Source of the DNA: UMGS902 sp045538895
Lineage (GTDB): Bacteria; Bacillota; Clostridia; Oscillospirales; CAG-272
DNA: 9,725 nt
Assembly: GCA_045538895.1 (NCBI GenBank)
Contig: JAZQEH010000087.1
Location: forward strand, 1 to 9,725
Reading direction: 5' to 3'
Under the pieces are notes generated by a model. That model was not told the DNA's origin. It saw nothing but the letters and a program-made list of their open reading frames with translations, and made no database searches. This document shows, piece after piece, positions 7,001 to 9,725 of the stretch (positions within the stretch are counted from its first letter, which is position 1; the number at the start of each line of letters is the position of its first letter). A program made the translations under genes and the position numbers.

Positions 7001-9725
7001 TATTTGTACCCTCAGTACCGATAAAGTTGAAGTTTTCGTCAACAATACCTGCTTTTGCGTTGCTGAGAGAGAACTCAATATCGTTTGCAGTGATTGCAAC
7101 GGGTTTGTTTTCATAGATAGCAACGAGGGGAAGTGCAACCTTTGCACCGTATACTGCATCAACACTTTCCTTTGAGAAGTAGATACGGTCGGGAACAACG
7201 ATGTTTATTGTCTTTGAACCGATTACTTCGCCGCCACGCATGAGCTGAACGTCAACGGAGCCGTTTCTGCGTGCGGTGAATACACCGTCCTCGGTAACAG
7301 AACCCCATCTTGTGTTGGAAACTGCCCATGTAGCACCTTCGGGAATTTCAGCAGAGTTACCTGTAGCACTAACGCCTACGGGTGTGAGCTGCATGCTTGT
7401 ACCTACTGTGATGTAGTTATAGGGAGTTTCGATTATAGCGTGGTCAAATGCAGTAGAGCTAGGAGCTGTGGAAACTATCATAAGCGAGGTACTTACCGAA
7501 CGCTGAATACCGTCGGAAGGCTTGCTTACAAGGCTGAGCTCGTCATCGCCAGCCTGCTTTGCAACGAATGTTGAGGATCCGCCGCCGTCAAGGTTAACTG
7601 CGTTTACACAGCCTGCTTCAAGCATGATCTGTGCAATTTCCTGCATGCTACCGCCGCAGGAGATAGGCTCCTGACGTCCGTCAAGTACCATAAGAACAAC
7701 CTTGCCGGTCTTGGTGATACCTACGGCAGTACGGCTTGCACGGTTGCTCGTATGGGAATCACTGTGTGCTACAACGATTTCGCCGTCCTTGACAAGAGTT
7801 GCACCGAAGCCTGCGATAGCTTCCTGAACCTTACCCTTATAAATGGTATTGTATTCTTCGGTAGTGCCGATAACGGGAGTGCCGTCCTTGAGAATACCGA
7901 AGAATCCGTTAGAGTTGATTGCATGGTATTCAACACCGCCCATAACGAGGACACCGCCGGGTTCGCCGGTACCCATGTTAAAGCCTGCACCGTTGGTAGC
8001 AGCAACTACGGTGTAGTTGGGAACGTAGTATTCACTGTCGGGATCGCCGTACTTTTCCTGAGCCGCATTGGACTGTGCGAGTACGGTCTGCATGCCCCAT
8101 TCTGTGGGATCGTTATTTCTGTAGTTAGCAAAAATCTGAACGTCTTCACGGGTGAGGTCGGCGGTTGCGAGATAGTAAACCATCTGCTTGCCGTCAGAGG
8201 AGGTTGCTTTCTTGATTTCCTGCGTTACGCCGGGAGCAAGAACGGAAGCCTCTGAAGAGAATATAGTGAAGTATGAGTGTTCAACGTCTTCAACGTAGTC
8301 ACCGCCGAGCTTGCAGATGTAGTCTGCAAATGCGTAGCAGCATGCTTTTCTCAGGTCGGTGATGTTTCCGGTGTTGAAATCTCTTGTTCCCTCAAGAGTG
8401 GTGATGAGCTTGTTGCCGGTGTATGCGTTGTAAACGGCTTCACGTACGTTTGCACGTGTGCTTACACCGTCAAGTCTTGCCGAAAGGAAGAACTCGGCAC
8501 GGTCCTCGTCGGAGAGGTCTTCGGTAAAGTAAGCCGCAACGAGGGCGGAGAGCAAGCCCTTTTCGTATTCGGTCTGCTTGAGAGCTTCGATAAGGAATAA
8601 AGCGTCAATGTCGCCGTACATATCGGTTTTGCTGAAGCTCGGTGAGCCGTCAACGGTAGGATTCTTGAGGAGGTAGTTTTCAGAAATTTCAGCTACCATT
8701 TCTTCAAGAGAACCGCTTACACCGCCAATGTCAGCAAAGGAGAGAAGGTCAACGATATCGCCGGCCCAGCCGCCAACGTCTGCATGGTCAACGCTACCCT
8801 TGTTGTGGTAAGCGATGTCCATTGTTCCGAACATGTGACCGAAGTCAACTCTGTCACCGTTAGGAAGCGTGAAGCCGCCGATGTTCTTAAGGCTGCTGAT
8901 AGCCATCATAGCTTCAGCACCGTCGGTGGAGTTGTACTGGTCTTCAAACGTTGCGACGAACTTTGCAAAACTTTCGTCCTCGTAGCCCGCCATAATGCCC
9001 CAAGAGCCTTCGTTATAGCGGTCAACGCCGGTACGGATGTACTTTATTATCAAAGCGAGAGGATCCTTGCCGGGATTTTCGGTTACGTACATATCGGTAA
9101 GTTCCTCAAGGAGCATGAGGTACATTGCAAATGTTTCGAAGTCCGTAATGGTAGGAGTTTTCAACATAGGAATTTCTACGTATGTTGAATAAGGACAACG
9201 TGTACATTCTTCAAATGCGTTCCAGCCCACACCTGTGTATGTAGGAATCTTTGCTTCGTAGCTTACAATGGAGTGACCGGGAGCGGGAATTATCTGCTGA
9301 GCGACGATTACGGTGCCGCAAACAGAGCAGTGGCTACCTGCGGTAAGACCGGTCTGTTCACAGAAAGCCGGAACTTCTTCGTCAATAACCGTGGTGTGCT
9401 TTCCGTCGGGACAAGTTTCGGCAACCGCAGAAGCTTCCGGAGCAGTTGTTGTTTCAGCGGGGGTTGTTGTGGTTGCTTCGGTAGCAGCGGGTGTAGTTTC
9501 CTCGGGAACTGCGGTGGTTTCTGCAGGAGCTACTGTAGTTTCTTCTGCAGCAGTGGTGGTTTCCTCTGCAACAGTGGTGGTTTCCTCTGCAACAGTGGTA
9601 GTTTCTTCTGCAGCAGTGGTGGTTTCCTCTGCAACAGTGGTAGTTTCCTCTGCAACAGTGGTGGTTTCCTCTGCAGCAGTGGTAGTTTCTTCTGCAACAG
9701 TAGTAGTTTCCTCTGCAACAGTGGT
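4059..9725 (-). CDS. Giant wall-bound protein with phosphodiester glycosidase (NAGPA-type) domain (5' end outside window)
   Basis: The open frame continues from the right edge to TAA at 4061-4059: 1888 visible residues, numbered from 9725. The start and signal peptide are missing; an in-frame GTG at 9230 is internal. Order: 1-62 Thr/Glu heptads; 63-104 Thr/Pro/Ala linker; 105-185 Cys module; about 190-480 unidentified alpha-rich domain with VDFGHMFGTMD (His297) and GWAGD (319-323); about 490-750 phosphodiester glycosidase domain (PF09992-like), with ATNGAGFN near 574, RTAVGIT from 665, VLDGRQ, and NLDGGGSS from 711; about 762-845 Ig-like domain; about 930-1150 beta-rich domain (FDFE, LAWHREVSNS, FAIDMTQIPIP); 1181-1412 cell-wall-binding repeats; 1413-1888 seven 68-residue repeats. 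NAGPA-family enzymes cleave sugar-phosphodiester bonds; mammalian uncovering enzyme removes GlcNAc from mannose-6-phosphate. A wall polymer or host glycan substrate is inference. Domain recognition is by eye. Confidence 0.92.
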   Translation of the reverse strand, partial: TTVAEETTTVAEETTTAAEETTTVAEETTTVAEETTTAAEETTTVAEETTTVAEETTTAAEETTVAPAETTAVPEETTPAATEATTTTPAETTTAPEASAVAETCPDGKHTTVIDEEVPAFCEQTGLTAGSHCSVCGTVIVAQQIIPAPGHSIVSYEAKIPTYTGVGWNAFEECTRCPYSTYVEIPMLKTPTITDFETFAMYLMLLEELTDMYVTENPGKDPLALIIKYIRTGVDRYNEGSWGIMAGYEDESFAKFVATFEDQYNSTDGAEAMMAISSLKNIGGFTLPNGDRVDFGHMFGTMDIAYHNKGSVDHADVGGWAGDIVDLLSFADIGGVSGSLEEMVAEISENYLLKNPTVDGSPSFSKTDMYGDIDALFLIEALKQTEYEKGLLSALVAAYFTEDLSDEDRAEFFLSARLDGVSTRANVREAVYNAYTGNKLITTLEGTRDFNTGNITDLRKACCYAFADYICKLGGDYVEDVEHSYFTIFSSEASVLAPGVTQEIKKATSSDGKQMVYYLATADLTREDVQIFANYRNNDPTEWGMQTVLAQSNAAQEKYGDPDSEYYVPNYTVVAATNGAGFNMGTGEPGGVLVMGGVEYHAINSNGFFGILKDGTPVIGTTEEYNTIYKGKVQEAIAGFGATLVKDGEIVVAHSDSHTSNRASRTAVGITKTGKVVLMVLDGRQEPISCGGSMQEIAQIMLEAGCVNAVNLDGGGSSTFVAKQAGDDELSLVSKPSDGIQRSVSTSLMIVSTAPSSTAFDHAIIETPYNYITVGTSMQLTPVGVSATGNSAEIPEGATWAVSNTRWGSVTEDGVFTARRNGSVDVQLMRGGEVIGSKTINIVVPDRIYFSKESVDAVYGAKVALPLVAIYENKPVAITANDIEFSLSNAKAGIVDENFNFIGTEGTNIKTVNVTATLTSNTDNNATIIVYLFNQGEATFDFEQATGGDRQLAWHREVSNSTTADNTLYQIVTPGEDMVTSYIFAIDMTQIPIPEQLEDLTSMLPGADLEGASAWTFLLQLAERVSVLSEVRPKLYFDKNLEIDCSGLTIVNEYFELTNTIYNEEENSVELILNWIDQTRAIDPSSAEPLCIVSGIKLTPKDDAEWSKNRLTIVNTGDISYNIYLRASALYSFAQKEENQKVYNLYPFVNPNDPSEKGGHFGSTYKTIYDTYTLAKNVKNGWVTEGGGFAYYENGTKLTGIQVIDGYYYDLGANGINVGQTKLTGVFFDESADAYRYAKIGSLQKGWQMIGEDWYYFDSNYNAVSGEYNYATGIVYQLDETGKVVKGCWAKTLLGYRYYYGPSCYSKGWYNIDGKDYFFEKSVRLENSYQLINENQQFTWYYFDENGVCDKTYVVPDGFYTDRKGYAYCKNGRALTGLQMIDGVYYYFEFTGYANTGKHAGYIFGDDYKAITGLVEKDGTLYYYTNGRTATCGLFKLGDDYYYSYWGGVIKTGKHYVDTTFCDLPANRTYEFGEDGKMLNGIVEKDGVLYYYKNGVTGSCGLVKVGDDYYYSYWGGVLKTGKCYVDTTFCDLPANRNYEFGEDGKMLNGIVEKNGVLYYYVNGVTGTCGLVEVDGEYYYSYWGGVVKTGKCYVDTTFCDLPANRNYEFGADGKMLRGIVEKNGTLYYYVNGMTGTCGLVEVDGEYYYSYWGGVIRTGKQYVDTTFCALPANRNYEFGADGKMLRGIVEKNGTLYYYENGMTGTCGLVEVDGEYYYSYWGGVIKTGKQYVERSFCDLPANRNYEFGEDGKMLRGIVEKNGTLYYYENGMTGSCGLVEIDGDYYYSYWGGVIKTGKCYVERSFCDLPANTNYEFGEDGKMLNGFITREDGIYYYKNGKTPYPGLIYEDGYYYFVDWGGKIITNRVFYVWNTNGYSIEMNYTFDALGRAVI
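4062..5489 (-). repeat. Seven tandem 204-bp (68-aa) repeats at the C-terminus of the giant protein
   Basis: The units start at 5489, 5285, 5081, 4877, 4673, 4469 and 4265, every 204 bp with no indel. The last unit ends exactly at the stop codon. Units 1-6 are close copies: GIVEKNGTLYYY, NGMTG-C-GLVE, YYYSYWGGVIKTGK, F-C-DLPANRNYEFG, DGKML. Unit 7 keeps the length and the aromatic/Gly pattern but has diverged and lacks the cysteines. Two cysteines (unit positions 20 and 50) are constant in units 1-6; position 43 reads H, C, C, Q, Q, C. Positions 46-48 are DTT in units 1-4 and ERS in units 5-6. The Tyr/Trp/Gly pattern resembles extended choline-binding or glucan-binding-type repeats, so wall or glycan attachment is likely. 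Confidence 0.95.
5490..6185 (-). repeat. Irregular cell-wall-binding (CW_binding_1-like) repeat region
   Basis: About residues 1181-1412 of the giant protein hold diverged repeats of about 20 residues: NGWVTEGGGFAYYENG, QVIDGYYYDLGANG, KGWQMIGEDWYYFDSN, KGWYNIDGKDYFF, FTWYYFDENG, QMIDGVYYYFEFTG. The GW...YYF...G pattern is typical of choline-binding and related wall-attachment repeats. At the DNA level they are not close copies, unlike the 204-bp array that follows, so they look older. Confidence 0.8.
9173..9413 (-). repeat. Cys module in the giant protein, related to the 41-aa repeats at 1-231
   Basis: Residues 105-185 of the visible giant protein read CPDGKHTTV, then FCEQTGLTAGSHCSVCGTVIVAQ, then GHSIVSYEAKIPTYTG and GWNAFEECTRCPYSTY. 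The first half matches the GLTEGKHCSVCNTVIVAQE unit of the left-hand gene at both protein and DNA level (9301-9360 aligns with 8-70). The second half is a closing unit of the GW..FE.C..C.Y type common in Clostridia surface proteins. The module separates the Thr/Glu linker from the globular region. Its function is unknown. Confidence 0.75.
9540..9725 (-). repeat. Thr/Glu heptad repeats (21 bp) with a 63-bp higher-order period
   Basis: Sixty-two codons of tandem TTTVAEE or TTTAAEE. From the right edge inward the variable residue runs V, V, A three times over, so the true repeat is 63 bp (21 residues). The array continues beyond the edge and fades into a Thr/Pro/Ala-rich stretch at 9414-9539. 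Such sequences usually form an extended, possibly glycosylated spacer that lifts catalytic domains off the wall; that role is inference. Confidence 0.93.

Noticed and set aside
9228..9230. GTG at 9230 as the start of the giant gene
   Set aside because: The same frame is open for 165 more codons to the window edge and encodes the Cys module and Thr/Glu linker; no ribosome binding site or signal peptide is found at the GTG.
9530..9718. Minus-strand frame with a Gln/Lys/Leu-rich periodic product
   Set aside because: This is the Thr/Glu heptad array read in the wrong frame; the frame continuous with the giant gene is the real one.

Overview
The window looks like a surface-protein locus of a Gram-positive anaerobe, most likely a gut or rumen Clostridia relative (Ruminococcus/Oscillospiraceae type). 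This is inferred from AGGAGG-type ribosome binding sites, a choline-binding-like C-terminal wall-attachment region, Thr/Glu-rich linkers, and Cys-containing GHTE...HCSVC modules of the kind common in Clostridia surface proteins. No rRNA, tRNA, CRISPR array, transposase or phage gene is visible.

Layout: three genes, all on the minus strand, fill nearly the whole window. In transcription order: (1) from beyond the right edge to 4059, a giant secreted protein of at least 1888 residues, 5' end missing. It has a Thr/Glu heptad-repeat linker, a Cys module, an unidentified globular domain, a phosphodiester-glycosidase (NAGPA-type) domain, an Ig-like domain, a conserved-looking beta-rich domain, ordinary cell-wall-binding repeats, and seven exact-length 68-residue repeats ending at the stop codon. 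(2) 3999-2851, an exported or membrane-anchored protein of the bacterial tyrosine-phosphatase (Y_phosphatase3-like) family. Its catalytic loop has lost the essential arginine (HCDNGSDYTG). (3) 2682 to beyond the left edge, a secreted protein of at least 894 residues with a signal peptide, an acidic helical region, an InlB-like repeat, a long beta-helix-like region, and two copies of a 41-residue Cys module. The 3' end is missing.

Intergenic DNA is short: 59 bp between genes 1 and 2, holding a 14-bp hairpin, and 168 bp between genes 2 and 3, holding a terminator and a good sigma-A promoter. There is no gene-free stretch above 300 bases and no convincing plus-strand gene.

Working idea (inference): genes 1 and 3 encode large wall-associated proteins that share the same Cys module. 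Gene 1 carries a glycan-phosphodiester-cleaving domain held at the wall by its C-terminal repeats. Gene 2 is an extracytoplasmic phosphatase-fold protein that may bind phosphorylated ligands without cleaving them. The most unusual items are the predicted pseudophosphatase, the indel-free 7 x 204-bp array, and the 63-bp higher-order repeat in the Thr/Glu linker.
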